This document shows, one piece after another, positions 17,747 to 27,324 of a stretch of 64,000 bases of DNA. Position 1 is the stretch's first letter, and every line of letters begins with the position of its first letter. The stretch comes from Paenibacillus sp. FSL H8-0079. Lineage in GTDB: Bacteria > Bacillota > Bacilli > Paenibacillales > Paenibacillaceae. Where the stretch lies: assembly GCF_037991315.1 (NCBI RefSeq), contig NZ_CP150300.1:6014001-6078000 (forward strand), in the 5' to 3' direction. A program made the position numbers and the translations under genes. The notes beneath the pieces were generated by a model, which was given only the letters and a program-made list of their open reading frames with translations, did no database searches and was not told where the DNA came from.

Positions 17747-18601
17747 ATGAACTTAACACCAGATGCTTTTCCAACAGAAAAATTAAAGATTGCTTTAGCA
17801 CAGTGTTCTTCGATCGACGGAAATATTGAAGAGAACGTTAATAGGGCTTATGAGATGATTGAAGAAGCTGGAAAAGAGCAGGCCGATATTATCATGTTTC
17901 CAGAAAAATATCTGACGGGATATGTGCCAGAAATTGTAGAATCCAATGTAACTGAATACACGCTTTCCATTAATGATGCGCGGATTGAAAAGTTGCGTCA
18001 TGCATGCGAAAAGTACGGCATTTGGTCAATCATCGGAACCCCTGTAAGAAGAGGCGAGGATGTGTTCATCTCTTCAATTATAATAGATTCCAATGGACAT
18101 GAGGTAGGCGTTTATGACAAGTCTCATTTATTCCAAACGGAGAAGGAAATGTTTTCTAGCAATAATGAGCAGGTCATCATTAAATTAAAGGGTTGGAATA
18201 TTGGGATGGCCATCTGTTATGACGCAGGTTTCCCTGAACATTCTCGTCTTTTAGCACAAAATGGCTGTCATTTATACATGAGTAGCTCTCTTTTTAGTAA
18301 AGGAATGGGGTATAAAGAGTCACGAGTATGGTTCCCTGCACGTGCTCTGGATAATACGATATTTACGGCGATGTGTAATCACGTTGGAACAACCGGAGTC
18401 TGGGATACGTGTGGACATAGCGGTATATGGAACCCTCTAGGAGATAATCTAATTGATGCCTCTCAAGACAACGTTGAATTGATGTTAGGCGAATTAGACC
18501 CCGATCTTCTTAATCAAGCTAGAAATGGTGAAAGAATGCTTGCAGATTCGTTTGATATAAATAAAGAACACTATTCTTTCAAGACTATTGTTGGTAACTA
18601 A
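17747..18601 (+). CDS. Carbon-nitrogen hydrolase family protein
   Basis: This nitrilase-superfamily amidase has 284 residues from this start. The Glu-Lys-Cys triad is complete: FPEKYLTGY near residue 46, YDKSHLF near 125 and MAICYDAGFPE near 154. The upstream ATG at 17738 is only two bases from AGGAGG, so the ATG at 17747, ten bases away, is preferred. It is a single-gene unit between its own promoter and a shared terminator. The substrate cannot be deduced. It differs from the beta-ureidopropionase at 47404 and is not linked to a pathway here. Confidence 0.85.
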   Translation: MNLTPDAFPTEKLKIALAQCSSIDGNIEENVNRAYEMIEEAGKEQADIIMFPEKYLTGYVPEIVESNVTEYTLSINDARIEKLRHACEKYGIWSIIGTPVRRGEDVFISSIIIDSNGHEVGVYDKSHLFQTEKEMFSSNNEQVIIKLKGWNIGMAICYDAGFPEHSRLLAQNGCHLYMSSSLFSKGMGYKESRVWFPARALDNTIFTAMCNHVGTTGVWDTCGHSGIWNPLGDNLIDASQDNVELMLGELDPDLLNQARNGERMLADSFDINKEHYSFKTIVGN

Positions 18602-18669
18602 GCAAACCTCATATGAATTGATCCGTACATACGTACATTACGATTGAAGTGGCCCCATACATGGATATT

Positions 18670-18708
18670 AAAAACCCTACAATCTTCACGAGAAGATCGT
18701 AGGGTTTT
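18670..18708. terminator. Bidirectional terminator
   Basis: AAAACCCTAC-AATCTTC-ACGA-GAAGAT-GTAGGGTTTT is a near-perfect stem with A and T tracts on the two sides. It lies between convergent genes (amidohydrolase and ychF) and can serve both. Confidence 0.9.
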
Positions 18709-18741
18709 GGTTATTGAATCTACATATAAAGGTGTAACAAC

Positions 18742-19842
18742 CTATACGTTGAAACGGAAGTGCATAACGTCGCCGTCATTTACAACGTACTCTTTACCTT
18801 CAAGACGAAGTTGTCCGCGCTCTTTGGCACCGTTCATGGAACCCGCTGCAACCAGATCGTCGTAAGAAACAACCTCTGCCCGGATGAATCCGCGCTCAAA
18901 GTCGGTGTGAATGACACCCGCTGCGCCAGGAGCTTTCGTTCCTTTACGGATTGTCCATGCACGAACTTCCTGTACGCCTGCTGTGAAGTATGTGTACAGA
19001 CCGAGCAATTTGTAAGCCGCTTTGATCAACAGGTTCAGACCGGAATCCTCGATACCGAGTTCTTCCAGGAACATTTGTTTATCTTCGCCTTCCAGCTCAG
19101 AAATCTCTTCTTCAACCTTCGCACTGATTGGCACCACTTCTGCATTTTCAGCAGCTGCGAATTCTCTTACTTTTTGCACGTAAGCATTGTTCGCCACGTC
19201 GCCGATTTCGTCCTCAGCTACATTGGCTGCGTACAGAACAGGCTTCAGGGTAAGCAAGTGCAGATCGCGCACGATCAGAAGCTCGTCATCCGTAAGTTCC
19301 ATGCTGCGTGCCGGCTTGTCATCGTACAGAACAGCCTTCACTTTCTCCAGCACTTCTACTTCTTGAGAGGCAGACTTGTTGCCGCCCTTCATGTTTTTCT
19401 TGGAGCGATCGATTTTCTTCTCAACACTCTCGATATCGGCCAGGATCAGTTCCAGATTGATCGTCTGGATGTCGCTTACCGGGTCAATTTTGCCATCGAC
19501 GTGTGTAATGTTCTCATCTACAAAGCAACGTACCACGTGTACAATTGCATCTACTTCACGAATGTGGGCAAGGAACTTGTTACCCAGACCTTCGCCTTTG
19601 CTCGCACCGCGAACAAGACCCGCGATATCTACAAACTCAAACGCCGTTGGTACTGTTTTCTTAGGTACAACGAGTTCTGTCAGTTTGTCCAAACGCTCAT
19701 CGGGTACTTCAACGATCCCCACGTTAGGGTCAATCGTACAGAACGGATAGTTTGCCGATTCGGCACCTGCTTGTGTAATTGCGTTAAACAATGTAGATTT
19801 ACCTACGTTAGGCAAACCCACGATTCCAGCTTTCAAAGCCAT
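18742..19842 (-). CDS. ychF: Redox-regulated ATPase YchF (Obg-like)
   Basis: YchF is a ribosome-associated P-loop ATPase of the Obg family. The 366 residues are standard. The N-terminal P-loop GLPNVGKSTLFNAIT, a G3 region (VDIAGLVRGASKGEGLG), a central coiled-coil arm and the C-terminal TGS domain (FTAGVQEVRAWTIRKG) are visible. The product ends in DGDVMHFRFNV, the typical family tail. A clear sigma-A promoter lies about 50 bases upstream. Confidence 0.97.
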   Translation of the reverse strand: MALKAGIVGLPNVGKSTLFNAITQAGAESANYPFCTIDPNVGIVEVPDERLDKLTELVVPKKTVPTAFEFVDIAGLVRGASKGEGLGNKFLAHIREVDAIVHVVRCFVDENITHVDGKIDPVSDIQTINLELILADIESVEKKIDRSKKNMKGGNKSASQEVEVLEKVKAVLYDDKPARSMELTDDELLIVRDLHLLTLKPVLYAANVAEDEIGDVANNAYVQKVREFAAAENAEVVPISAKVEEEISELEGEDKQMFLEELGIEDSGLNLLIKAAYKLLGLYTYFTAGVQEVRAWTIRKGTKAPGAAGVIHTDFERGFIRAEVVSYDDLVAAGSMNGAKERGQLRLEGKEYVVNDGDVMHFRFNV

Positions 19843-19893
19843 GTATATGACAACTCCTCATTGATTACTTGTTCGGTATGGATAATCCTATAC

Positions 19894-19922
19894 ATTATAT
19901 ATGACAAACCTCAAGGCATCAA
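19894..19922 (-). promoter_or_regulatory. Sigma-A promoter of ychF
   Basis: On the minus strand TTGATG, a 17-base spacer and TATAAT, ending about 52 bases upstream of the ychF ATG. Confidence 0.75.
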
Positions 19923-20034
19923 GGAACTTCGCCAATTCGACCAGAGTCCCTTCCGCTTCCCGAAATCCCCAGTTACTGCAGATGTTTCGTTTTGTGTAGC
20001 TGATAACTTTGGCTTAGATTATCCGCTTTTAAGT

Positions 20035-20505
20035 TTACCCTTTGATTTCCTTATACATCGTCAGATCCGTTACCTCATATCCCATCTTGCGATACAGGCT
20101 GCTCGCCCGCACATTATGTCCAAACACATGCAAACCAATGCGATCCACGCCAAGACTCAAGGCCGTCTGTTCAAGCGCCTGCATTGTCTCTGTTCCGTAT
20201 CCCTTACCACGGTGCGCTTCTTCAACCACAATATCCAGCAAAAAAGCATCCTTCCCACGACGATTATCCGTGATATTAAACCAGATATACCCCACATTGC
20301 CGTCCACAGGATGCACCAGATTGTAGAGATACGCTCCCGGTGTATTCAAGCCTTCTGGCAGATAACGTTCATAAGATTCCTCCGCCAGTTGCTGCGCCTC
20401 TTCCTCCGCCCAGGTACCTGCTTCTACTTTTTCTTCTGCAAAATCTTTAATGGAGCGAATGTGAAAACTCGCATAATCTTCCTGATTCATTGGAGAAAGT
20501 TCCAA
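20035..20505 (-). CDS. GNAT family N-acetyltransferase
   Basis: This 156-residue protein has the GNAT acetyl-CoA-binding signature VVEEAHRGKGYGTETMQAL near residue 95 and the family tail GHNVRASSLYRKMGYE. It starts at a TTG with GGAGG eight bases upstream; the internal ATG at 20490 has no comparable site. The acceptor is unknown; similar B. subtilis proteins such as YycN are also uncharacterised. It stands alone between ychF and a divergent pair of small exported proteins. Confidence 0.85.
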   Translation of the reverse strand: MELSPMNQEDYASFHIRSIKDFAEEKVEAGTWAEEEAQQLAEESYERYLPEGLNTPGAYLYNLVHPVDGNVGYIWFNITDNRRGKDAFLLDIVVEEAHRGKGYGTETMQALEQTALSLGVDRIGLHVFGHNVRASSLYRKMGYEVTDLTMYKEIKG

Positions 20506-20620
20506 CTTGTTTCCCTCCTCAATTGAGTGTTCTATGTAAGATCTCTGTACACTCTTCTATTGCACTACTATATCGTATTGTATCTTGTTATCCCGCTTAG
20601 CGCATGAAGTTATTCTGACG

Positions 20621-20634
20621 ATTTGAATTCAAAT
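20621..20634. promoter_or_regulatory. 14-bp perfect palindrome between divergent genes
   Basis: ATTTGAATTCAAAT is a perfect palindrome in the 208-bp gap between the acetyltransferase gene and the gene at 20714. It lies just upstream of a TTTCAT-N16-TATAAC promoter candidate on the plus strand. No regulator can be assigned. Confidence 0.3.
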
Positions 20635-20713
20635 TTCATATTATCCATTTTTGTGTATAACTATTGATCTCTTTGAACCGTTTATACCTCATGAAGGAAA
20701 GGAGTAGATCATA

Positions 20714-21148
20714 GTGAACACACGTCGCCGATTCTCCAAAAAGAAAATTATTATCTTGTCCGCTATCATACTCGGAATCGCCATCGTCGCTTTTATGAGC
20801 TTTCTGAATGCAATGGATCCCTTTCGCCACTTAAGGATCACGATCCACAATCAGTCCGACTATGACCTCACCAATATTCAGGCTAGCCTAGTCCAAGGCG
20901 ACAACTCATTTAACAACAACGAGAGTGGCTCCACCTACATATTCGATAAGGATATTCCCAGGGGAGCAAACATGAAATTCGCCCCGCAGCTGAAACTTTC
21001 CGGGGAGGGTGTCGTCTCCTTGGCGTTCACGGACAGCCGCGGAAAAACCTATAACAAAACAGTTTGCGGTTATACCGAATACTTGTCAGGCAATTCCTAC
21101 GTTACCGTAACCAATGAGAATGTCACCGTGAAAGAGGAATGTATGTAA
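20714..21148 (+). CDS. Small membrane-anchored exported protein, function unknown
   Basis: I do not recognise this 144-residue protein. It starts at a GTG with AAAGGAG nine bases upstream. The N terminus has a basic patch (RRRFSKKK), then one hydrophobic segment (residues 12-32), so the rest should be outside the membrane. The outer part is beta-rich with two Cys near the C terminus (VCGYTEY and EECM), which could form a disulphide. The next gene follows after 45 bases and encodes another exported protein, so the two may be co-transcribed. Confidence 0.7.
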   Translation: MNTRRRFSKKKIIILSAIILGIAIVAFMSFLNAMDPFRHLRITIHNQSDYDLTNIQASLVQGDNSFNNNESGSTYIFDKDIPRGANMKFAPQLKLSGEGVVSLAFTDSRGKTYNKTVCGYTEYLSGNSYVTVTNENVTVKEECM

Positions 21149-21193
21149 TAATTCGGCAACACGATTATGTAATTGAATAAGGAGGAAATTACA

Positions 21194-21646
21194 TTGTTAT
21201 TCAACATAATTTTAGGTGCAGGCGTAGCTTTGTCCATATTACTTTCTGCATATCCAGCTAGTGCTGTTGATTTAGAGGATAAAGTGCAAGATGCTCTTAC
21301 TACTTCTCCAATCACTATGGAGAACACTGAGGATTCGAATATTACTCCAATGGATGTACAGCTTATCAGACCATTCAATTACAGCAGTTACAATGCGTAC
21401 GAAAAATCATTCACATTGGTTCCTGACAACGGAGAAGATGCGAATGTTTGGATTCAGAACAATAGTACGGATACTATTTATGCCAAAATTACCGTGGGCA
21501 ATCTTTCCCCCACTGACATTCCAATCGAGAAAGAGACTCAAAAAACAACAAGAATAGGTGTCATAGGCACAACAAACGTCAAAGTTTATATCTATAGTTC
21601 AACAGGACATAAAATGGATATGAATATCAGTGCCCGACAATTTTAA
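21194..21646 (+). CDS. Small secreted protein, function unknown
   Basis: The real start is most likely the TTG at 21194, eight bases after AAGGAGG; the TTG at 21173 would put the SD inside the gene. The 150-residue product begins with a signal peptide ending near AYPASA. The mature part is small and beta-rich, with WIQNNSTDTIYAKITVGNLS resembling an Ig-like fold. No family is recognised. A strong terminator follows directly. Confidence 0.7.
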   Translation: MLFNIILGAGVALSILLSAYPASAVDLEDKVQDALTTSPITMENTEDSNITPMDVQLIRPFNYSSYNAYEKSFTLVPDNGEDANVWIQNNSTDTIYAKITVGNLSPTDIPIEKETQKTTRIGVIGTTNVKVYIYSSTGHKMDMNISARQF

Positions 21647-21652
21647 TGTAAT

Positions 21653-21702
21653 AAATAGTGTAGAGGATATTTCTTAATGAAGTATCCTCTACACTATTTT
21701 TG
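21653..21702 (+). terminator. Terminator after the small exported protein pair
   Basis: AATAGTGTAGAGGATA pairs perfectly with TATCCTCTACACTATT around a 13-base loop, followed by TTTTTG. Confidence 0.9.
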
Positions 21703-21796
21703 TTCCAGATTATATAGGAAGCAATGTTAGTAGAATCAAAATATATAATTAAATAACTCCAATGAAGCTTATATCATCTTCATTTTCACCCTCGGC

Positions 21797-22864
21797 CTAA
21801 CGCCGTTCCACCAGACGTGTCGTCTGCTTCAGATCCTCAATCTGACCTGCGCCAATACCAAACATCACGGTACGAAGTTCAAACTCAACCTGTTCCAACC
21901 GATCATTCAGAGTATCATCCGATGCAACTGCGGATTCGAGCAGAGATCGACCGAAGCCGGCTAGATCAGCACCGAGCGCGAGGGCTTTGGCCGCGTCCAC
22001 ACCAGTGTGCAGTCCACCGCTACCAATCAGGGCACCAGTAGGATTCAGCGCTCGTACTTCCTGAATACACTCCGCTGTCGGAATGCCCCAGTCGGCAAAA
22101 GCTTCAGCTGCTGCCCGGCGTACCGGGTTATTGTTGCGGTACTTCTCTACCTGTACCCAGCTTGTACCACCTGCACCAGCCACATCGATAAACGCCACAC
22201 CTGCTTCATACAGCCCTTTTGCCGTCACGCCATCGATGCCAAAACCTACTTCTTTTACGCCAACAGGTACGTCTAGCTCACGACACAAGTTTTCAATCCG
22301 CTGAAATAATCCGCTGAAGTTGGTGTTACCTTCCGGCTGGAAAACTTCCTGCAACGTGTTCAGATGAAGCACGAGCATGTCCGCACCCGCAATATCTACG
22401 GCACGTTGGAAATCAGCTGTTGTGAAACCATAGTTCAGCTGCACCGCGCCCAGGTTGGCAATGACCGGGATGTCCGGTGCCCAGCGCCGCACATCGAAGG
22501 TACTTGCCAGTTCCGGCTGTTCTATGGCAGCCCGGATCGAACCTACGCCGAGCGCCCAGCCTCTGGCGTTTGCTACTCGAGCGAGGCGCTCATTGATGGC
22601 GCCCGTTGTTTTGCTTCCACCCGTCATCGAACTGATGAGCAAGGGTGTGCGTACTTTTTTGCCAATAAACGAAGTCTCCAGATGCACCTCTTCAAAATCC
22701 AGTTCCGGCAGTGGATGATGACGAAACGCATACCGCTCCATGCCGCTGGTTACCCCTTCTCCTGCCACATTCTCCTCAAGACAGAGGCGCACGTGTTCCA
22801 GCTTCCGTTCTCCCGTAGCCACTTCGGGAAGCAGCCGTTCGCCGGCTCGCTCTTGTTCATTCAT
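21797..22864 (-). CDS. fni: Type 2 isopentenyl-diphosphate delta-isomerase
   Basis: This FMN-dependent enzyme interconverts IPP and DMAPP, supplying precursors for isoprenoids such as the carotenoids encoded next door. The ATG at 22864 has AGGAGG seven bases upstream; the frame extends to 22948 without a site. The 355-residue protein shows [31 protein letters not shown], the QLNYGF region and [20 protein letters not shown] for flavin phosphate binding. It lies downstream of the crt operon on the same strand but after a 330-base gap, so independent expression is likely. Confidence 0.95.
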   Translation of the reverse strand: MNEQERAGERLLPEVATGERKLEHVRLCLEENVAGEGVTSGMERYAFRHHPLPELDFEEVHLETSFIGKKVRTPLLISSMTGGSKTTGAINERLARVANARGWALGVGSIRAAIEQPELASTFDVRRWAPDIPVIANLGAVQLNYGFTTADFQRAVDIAGADMLVLHLNTLQEVFQPEGNTNFSGLFQRIENLCRELDVPVGVKEVGFGIDGVTAKGLYEAGVAFIDVAGAGGTSWVQVEKYRNNNPVRRAAAEAFADWGIPTAECIQEVRALNPTGALIGSGGLHTGVDAAKALALGADLAGFGRSLLESAVASDDTLNDRLEQVEFELRTVMFGIGAGQIEDLKQTTRLVERR

Positions 22865-23198
22865 GATGAGACCTCCTATGTGAGAATCGTGCGGATCGAC
22901 AGGATAACCTGCCCGTTCCTTACTTCTATGTATATACGTCTTTTGCAAAAGACAAAAACATTAATCCTATAAGCATTGCAGCTCAGCAGTTTAACTCTAT
23001 CCAGTATAACGTTCCAAACCAGCTATTGAAAGGATGCCCCGACACCAAATGTCTCACTTAAATCCCGGAGCACCACTATCTCATACCTACTCAACAGCAC
23101 GGATCATCCGTAGCAGCTTCAAAGTTAATTAGCAGAGACGATGCACACGCACATGGATCAACAGAACACATTTCACTCCATCATCCTACACAACGATC
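22865..23198. other. Intergenic gap between fni and the crt operon end
   Basis: The only clear structure is the perfect palindrome at 22938-22953. Small hairpins such as ACGGAT-C-ATCCGT near 23100 lack a T tract, so no terminator for the crt operon could be named. Confidence 0.5.
22938..22953. promoter_or_regulatory. 16-bp perfect palindrome upstream of fni
   Basis: GTCTTTTGCAAAAGAC is a perfect 16-bp palindrome about 75 bases upstream of the fni start. It could be a repressor site for fni. It is not followed by T and has no loop, so a terminator is unlikely. Confidence 0.4.
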
Positions 23199-24680
23199 TT
23201 ATCTTAAGATTTCCGATGCCAATTGCTCACCAACAAGCTGTCCGGACAACGTCACTATCGGGGTTCCGCCGCCTGGATGTGTCGTTCCGCCGACGTACCA
23301 GAGTCCTTGGACATCTTTGCTTCGGTTGCCCGGTCGCATAAAGGTCTGTTTCACCGAATTGGAGGAGATGCCATAGATCGACCCTTGATGCGCCAAAGTA
23401 TCCCGTTCGATATCTCGCGGTGTGTACCGGATCAGCACATCGGATTCATTCAACCCGGTAATTCCCCGCGCTGCCAATTGTTCCAGCACAAACGCTCCGT
23501 AACGTTCCGTCTGCTGCTCCCAATTCCACGAATCCGACAAGTAGGGGGCATTGACTAGAATGAATAGGTTACTGGCTCCCGCCGGGGCCATGCCTGCTTC
23601 CGAATAACCGGAGTAACAGATGTAGATCGTGGGATCGTCGGGCATTTTACGGTCGCGGAAAATATGGTCAAACTCCGGTTCATACCGTTCCGGGAAGAAA
23701 ACCGTATGGTGCAGCAGTGCATCATATTGTCTTCGCACACCCGCCAGCGTTACAAATCCCGAGATGGATGGTTCATACTTCCGTATGCGCGCATCGCTCA
23801 TCTCTTTCCGGTGTTCCGGTGCGAGCAGCAGTCGATTTACGCTAAGCACATCTCCATTCGCAACCACTTGATCTGCTTCGCGGAAGCCTTGATCCGTATC
23901 CACGCCAGCCACTTTTCCATTCCGAACAACAATCTGCCGGACCTCTGTGCCGGTAATGATCTGTACACCTATTTCCCGAGCCAGCCGGGTCATACCTTCG
24001 ATCAGTTGATAGGTTCCACCTTTGACCCCGTAGATGCCCACTTCTGCTTCCACATGACCCATCATGGCAAAGATGGAAGGCGATTGATACGGCGATGATC
24101 CCACATAGGTCGCGTACCGTCCGAACATAGCGAGCGTATGCGGATGTTGGAAATACGAGCGTAGCAGCTTATCCAGCTTCACCGTTGGCCGCACGCGGAG
24201 CAAGCTGCGCAGCATTTGGAGATTGTATTTGTCAGAAGGAGATAGCAGCAACTTACCCAGAAAATGACGATTGGCTTCCGCATACAGTGCAGCAGACTCA
24301 TCCATAAACGCATCATAACGAGCTGCATCCTCCGGACTGTACGCAGCGATCTGCTCCTTCATCCACCCGCGATTGCCTGACAAATCTACCACTGTGCCAT
24401 CTGCAAATATATTACGCGTGCGCGGCTCTAACTCATATAACTGTACGTAATCTTCCATTGCTACTCCAGCATGGTCGAAGACTGAACGAAAGGTCGATGG
24501 CATCGTGATTGTGCTCGGTCCCCGGTCAAAATGATACCCGTCCCCCTCAATCTGCTGTAGCTTGCCACCTACGTGTTGCTGCCGTTCCAGAATGGTCACC
24601 TGCACACCTTGTGAAGCCAGTCGTATTGCACACGACAGACCTCCAAATCCTGCACCGATTATAATGACGTTACCTCTCAA
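23199..24680 (-). CDS. CrtI/CrtN-family carotenoid oxidoreductase, probably CrtNb-like oxidase
   Basis: This FAD protein of 493 residues has the N-terminal dinucleotide motif IIGAGFGGLSCAIRLASQG and the C-terminal FAD signature YVGGTTHPGGGTPIV. It is the third CrtI-family protein in the operon and the last gene. By position and by analogy with C30 carotenoid clusters it may oxidise the terminal methyl group of the acyclic carotenoid (CrtNb/CrtP role), giving an aldehyde or acid for glycosylation. A further desaturation role is the alternative. Its ATG overlaps the stop codon of the glycosyltransferase gene by four bases (ATGA). Confidence 0.85.
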   Translation of the reverse strand: MRGNVIIIGAGFGGLSCAIRLASQGVQVTILERQQHVGGKLQQIEGDGYHFDRGPSTITMPSTFRSVFDHAGVAMEDYVQLYELEPRTRNIFADGTVVDLSGNRGWMKEQIAAYSPEDAARYDAFMDESAALYAEANRHFLGKLLLSPSDKYNLQMLRSLLRVRPTVKLDKLLRSYFQHPHTLAMFGRYATYVGSSPYQSPSIFAMMGHVEAEVGIYGVKGGTYQLIEGMTRLAREIGVQIITGTEVRQIVVRNGKVAGVDTDQGFREADQVVANGDVLSVNRLLLAPEHRKEMSDARIRKYEPSISGFVTLAGVRRQYDALLHHTVFFPERYEPEFDHIFRDRKMPDDPTIYICYSGYSEAGMAPAGASNLFILVNAPYLSDSWNWEQQTERYGAFVLEQLAARGITGLNESDVLIRYTPRDIERDTLAHQGSIYGISSNSVKQTFMRPGNRSKDVQGLWYVGGTTHPGGGTPIVTLSGQLVGEQLASEILR

Positions 24681-25825
24681 CTGTACCGCCTACCTTTCCA
24701 TACATACCCCTTGCCGGAGCGGCCTGCCTGCCAGGAAGCGAATCCGATGGCAATGACACAGGCCATGCTGACCGGTTGCAGGAGGGCAAGCCACCAGGGT
24801 TGTCCACCAGCATGATCCGCTACTCTTTTCACAGCCATACCTAATAAAGTTCCTATCAATCCATACAGAATGAACATCGAACTGCCCATCAGGAGTCCAA
24901 TAATCAAGCCCAGCGGAGGCACAATATACATTAACGTATACATCAGCATCGTACCCAGCAGCAGTAAGTCTTTACGTCCCATACCTTCGTACATGTTTTT
25001 CTTGTATCCATTCCATACTTCAGCACCGTTCTGATACATGCGGGTGTTTGTTACGTCATGCACGTCTGTCAGCATCACCGGATGACCTGCACGCTTGACT
25101 GCTTTGGCAAGACTCATATCATCCACCAGATGCGCCTGAATGGCAGCATGACCGCCGGATGCTTCGTAACTGGAGCGATGAATCAGCAAAAAAGCCCCCG
25201 TAGCGGCCACAAACATCGGACTGGATGACCTGCGTATCATAAAAATGGGCAGATGACTGATGATGGTGAAGACCATCATCGGTACGACAAGCTTCTCCAT
25301 CCACGTCTTCGTTACCTGATAAGGAAAACCGGTTACCAGACCCCCGCTCTGCTCACACCCTGCCGCCAGAGTCTGCCGAATAGCACTTGGCTCGAGACGT
25401 ACATCCGCATCCACGAACATATACCATTCTCCCTTGGCCTCCTGAACCAGCCTGTGACACGCATGGGATTTCCCCATCCAGCCCTCGGGAAGATCGACAC
25501 CATGCAGCAGACGCACGCGTGCATCGCGATCCGCAATCCCTTGTACCATGGCCGCTGTCTCATCTTCGGAGCGATCATCCAGCACCAATACTTCCATCCT
25601 GAATCCCGACGTATCGCTCGCGAGCACACTTTCCAGACATCCTTCAATATGTAGTCTTTCATTTCTGGCTGGAATCAGCACCGAGACCAGCAGGTCTGGT
25701 GGTTGTATTCGGTCTACTCGGAATGAACGCACTTTGGGCAGACAGGAGACGTTCCATAGAGCGAACAGCAACTGTATGCCCAATATGCAGGTAAGCACAA
25801 TCCAGAAGATTTCAGATGCATTCAT
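24677..25825 (-). CDS. Family 2 glycosyltransferase of the carotenoid operon
   Basis: This 382-residue membrane protein has one N-terminal helix, a GT-A domain with SVLIPARNERLHIEG and VLVLDDRSEDET, a DxD-type motif MFVDADVRLE and an acceptor region HLVDDMSLAKAVKRAG. C-terminal helices follow. It resembles CrtQ-type enzymes that add glucose to carotenoid acids or hydroxyls. It starts one base after the acyltransferase stop, and its stop overlaps the next gene by four bases. The sugar and attachment site are not visible in sequence. Confidence 0.87.
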   Translation of the reverse strand: MNASEIFWIVLTCILGIQLLFALWNVSCLPKVRSFRVDRIQPPDLLVSVLIPARNERLHIEGCLESVLASDTSGFRMEVLVLDDRSEDETAAMVQGIADRDARVRLLHGVDLPEGWMGKSHACHRLVQEAKGEWYMFVDADVRLEPSAIRQTLAAGCEQSGGLVTGFPYQVTKTWMEKLVVPMMVFTIISHLPIFMIRRSSSPMFVAATGAFLLIHRSSYEASGGHAAIQAHLVDDMSLAKAVKRAGHPVMLTDVHDVTNTRMYQNGAEVWNGYKKNMYEGMGRKDLLLLGTMLMYTLMYIVPPLGLIIGLLMGSSMFILYGLIGTLLGMAVKRVADHAGGQPWWLALLQPVSMACVIAIGFASWQAGRSGKGYVWKGRRYS

Positions 25826-25826
25826 G

Positions 25827-26588
25827 CTAACGGTTCACCCGCTTTCGTGCCGCATCGTATTTTTCACTTGTCGAACGTACATGACGAATCAACGGAAGCG
25901 CATCTGGCAAACTCCCCTGTCCCATCCGTACAAGCTCTGATCTATGATCGTCTAACTGCTGTTCCAGCACATGGCCGAGTCTGGAGGCAATCTCTTCACT
26001 CTTCAACGCCTTCCAGTCTTCCATTACAGGAGGGCCAGCCTGCATCGATATTTCCGGCAGATCATGCTGGACCATCCCATGGCACAAGGTTACCGGTACG
26101 GCGATGGCATTCGGAGAGCGACGAAGCAACAATCCGATGCCTGGACGGAACTGAATTGGTCTAGCCTCCTGATGCAATATTTCTCCTTGCGGAAAAATCC
26201 AGACCCTTTTGCCCGAATTCAACAGCTCACTGGTGTACTGTAGAGAGGTCCGAATACCGGAAGCACTCTCCTTATTGATCGAATACGCACCCAATTTACG
26301 AAAAAAAGCATATTGCTGAAGTTGCTGCTCCTCCATCATCACATAATGATCTCCTCGCGATGTCTGCCTGGCCGCATGATAGAGCAGCAGACCATCCCAC
26401 CAGGAGCTGTGGTTCATGAAGTAAATCACCGGGCGGTTTGGCTCAATCGGAGAGTTGTCCCTAAGATCCACCTGGGGGTCCAATGACCCCGAAAGAGTGA
26501 AGGAGCGGAAGCGCCGACGCAGTAGATAATAGTGATTGTATAAGGAAAAAATCTGATTAAACGGTTTTGATTTTACGGCGCGAATCAT
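25827..26588 (-). CDS. PlsC-family acyltransferase of the carotenoid operon
   Basis: This 253-residue protein has the lysophospholipid-acyltransferase motifs NHSSWWD (HX4D) near residue 70 and FPQGE near 148. The ATG at 26588 has GGGAG eight bases upstream and overlaps the preceding gene by 32 bases; the longer frame to 26624 is less likely. In a carotenoid operon next to a glycosyltransferase it probably acylates the carotenoid sugar, as CrtO does for staphyloxanthin, although it is not of the CrtO family. A lipid-biosynthetic role is the alternative. Confidence 0.85.
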   Translation of the reverse strand: MIRAVKSKPFNQIFSLYNHYYLLRRRFRSFTLSGSLDPQVDLRDNSPIEPNRPVIYFMNHSSWWDGLLLYHAARQTSRGDHYVMMEEQQLQQYAFFRKLGAYSINKESASGIRTSLQYTSELLNSGKRVWIFPQGEILHQEARPIQFRPGIGLLLRRSPNAIAVPVTLCHGMVQHDLPEISMQAGPPVMEDWKALKSEEIASRLGHVLEQQLDDHRSELVRMGQGSLPDALPLIRHVRSTSEKYDAARKRVNR

Positions 26589-27324
26589 AGAGCCAGCTCC
26601 CTTCGGCAAGAAGCACACCAGCAATAGCGATGATAAAGCTACCTGTAATTCCTTCCTTTAGGGCAAGTAGGCCGAACAGAAGAATAAACAGCTGGTACAA
26701 CCATTTGGCACGTAGCAATGAGCTACGGTCATTAGGCATGGCCGGAAGGAAGAGGGATAAGAATGCGCCCATGATAAACCAGCTTATGTAATTGGTCCAC
26801 GGAACACCGTAGAAACCACCTGGAGCTTGCCACTCCCAGAATCCTCTCGCATGCGCAACAGGGTCGAGTACCAAATCGAGTACAATTGCCCAGAACCCGG
26901 TCTTCACTGCCCGAAGCAGTTTGCCAGTCCAAGTTGAACCGCCACCACTTAACAGCGCGGAGTTACCAACCACTGCGATCCAGGCGAAACCCAGCGTAAC
27001 TGGCACACTGAACAGATGAATCCCAAAGAAGTCCGAGTAAGCATACTCGCCAAAAGGCCAGTGGGTATGAACCCCTACCCACTCCACGCCCATACCTCCC
27101 AGCCAGATGATCACAGAGGCTATCCAGAGTCCGGGTTTCAACCAGATGACTGACTGGTCGGACAGACCTGTCCGATTACGCCTTTGGTAGATCAGATCCA
27201 GAACATACAACGCGTAGAAGATTAGGAATAAACCATTCGAAAAAGATAATACGTCAGGCACGCCGATCGTCAGCATCAAGATGGCTCCAATGACATACCA
27301 CGCCCAGTAAAGCCACTGGACCAT
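26557..27324 (-). CDS. CruF-like carotenoid hydratase (DUF422)
   Basis: This 255-residue integral membrane protein has about seven helices. It carries the family motifs VEWVGVHTHWPFGEYAYSD and LDLVLDPVAHARGFWEW, followed by GGFYGVPWTNYISWF. Members hydrate the terminal C1-C2 double bond of acyclic carotenoids (CruF, bisanhydrobacterioruberin hydratase). With the glycosyltransferase and acyltransferase this implies a hydroxylated or glycosylated end group. Start and stop codons overlap the crtM-like gene as TGATG. Confidence 0.85.
   Translation of the reverse strand: MVQWLYWAWYVIGAILMLTIGVPDVLSFSNGLFLIFYALYVLDLIYQRRNRTGLSDQSVIWLKPGLWIASVIIWLGGMGVEWVGVHTHWPFGEYAYSDFFGIHLFSVPVTLGFAWIAVVGNSALLSGGGSTWTGKLLRAVKTGFWAIVLDLVLDPVAHARGFWEWQAPGGFYGVPWTNYISWFIMGAFLSLFLPAMPNDRSSLLRAKWLYQLFILLFGLLALKEGITGSFIIAIAGVLLAEGSWLYDSRRKIKTV

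Noticed and set aside
18760..20526. 588-codon plus-strand frame across ychF and the acetyltransferase
   Set aside because: It covers two well-supported minus-strand genes, the ychF promoter and a gap; composition is typical of an antisense shadow.
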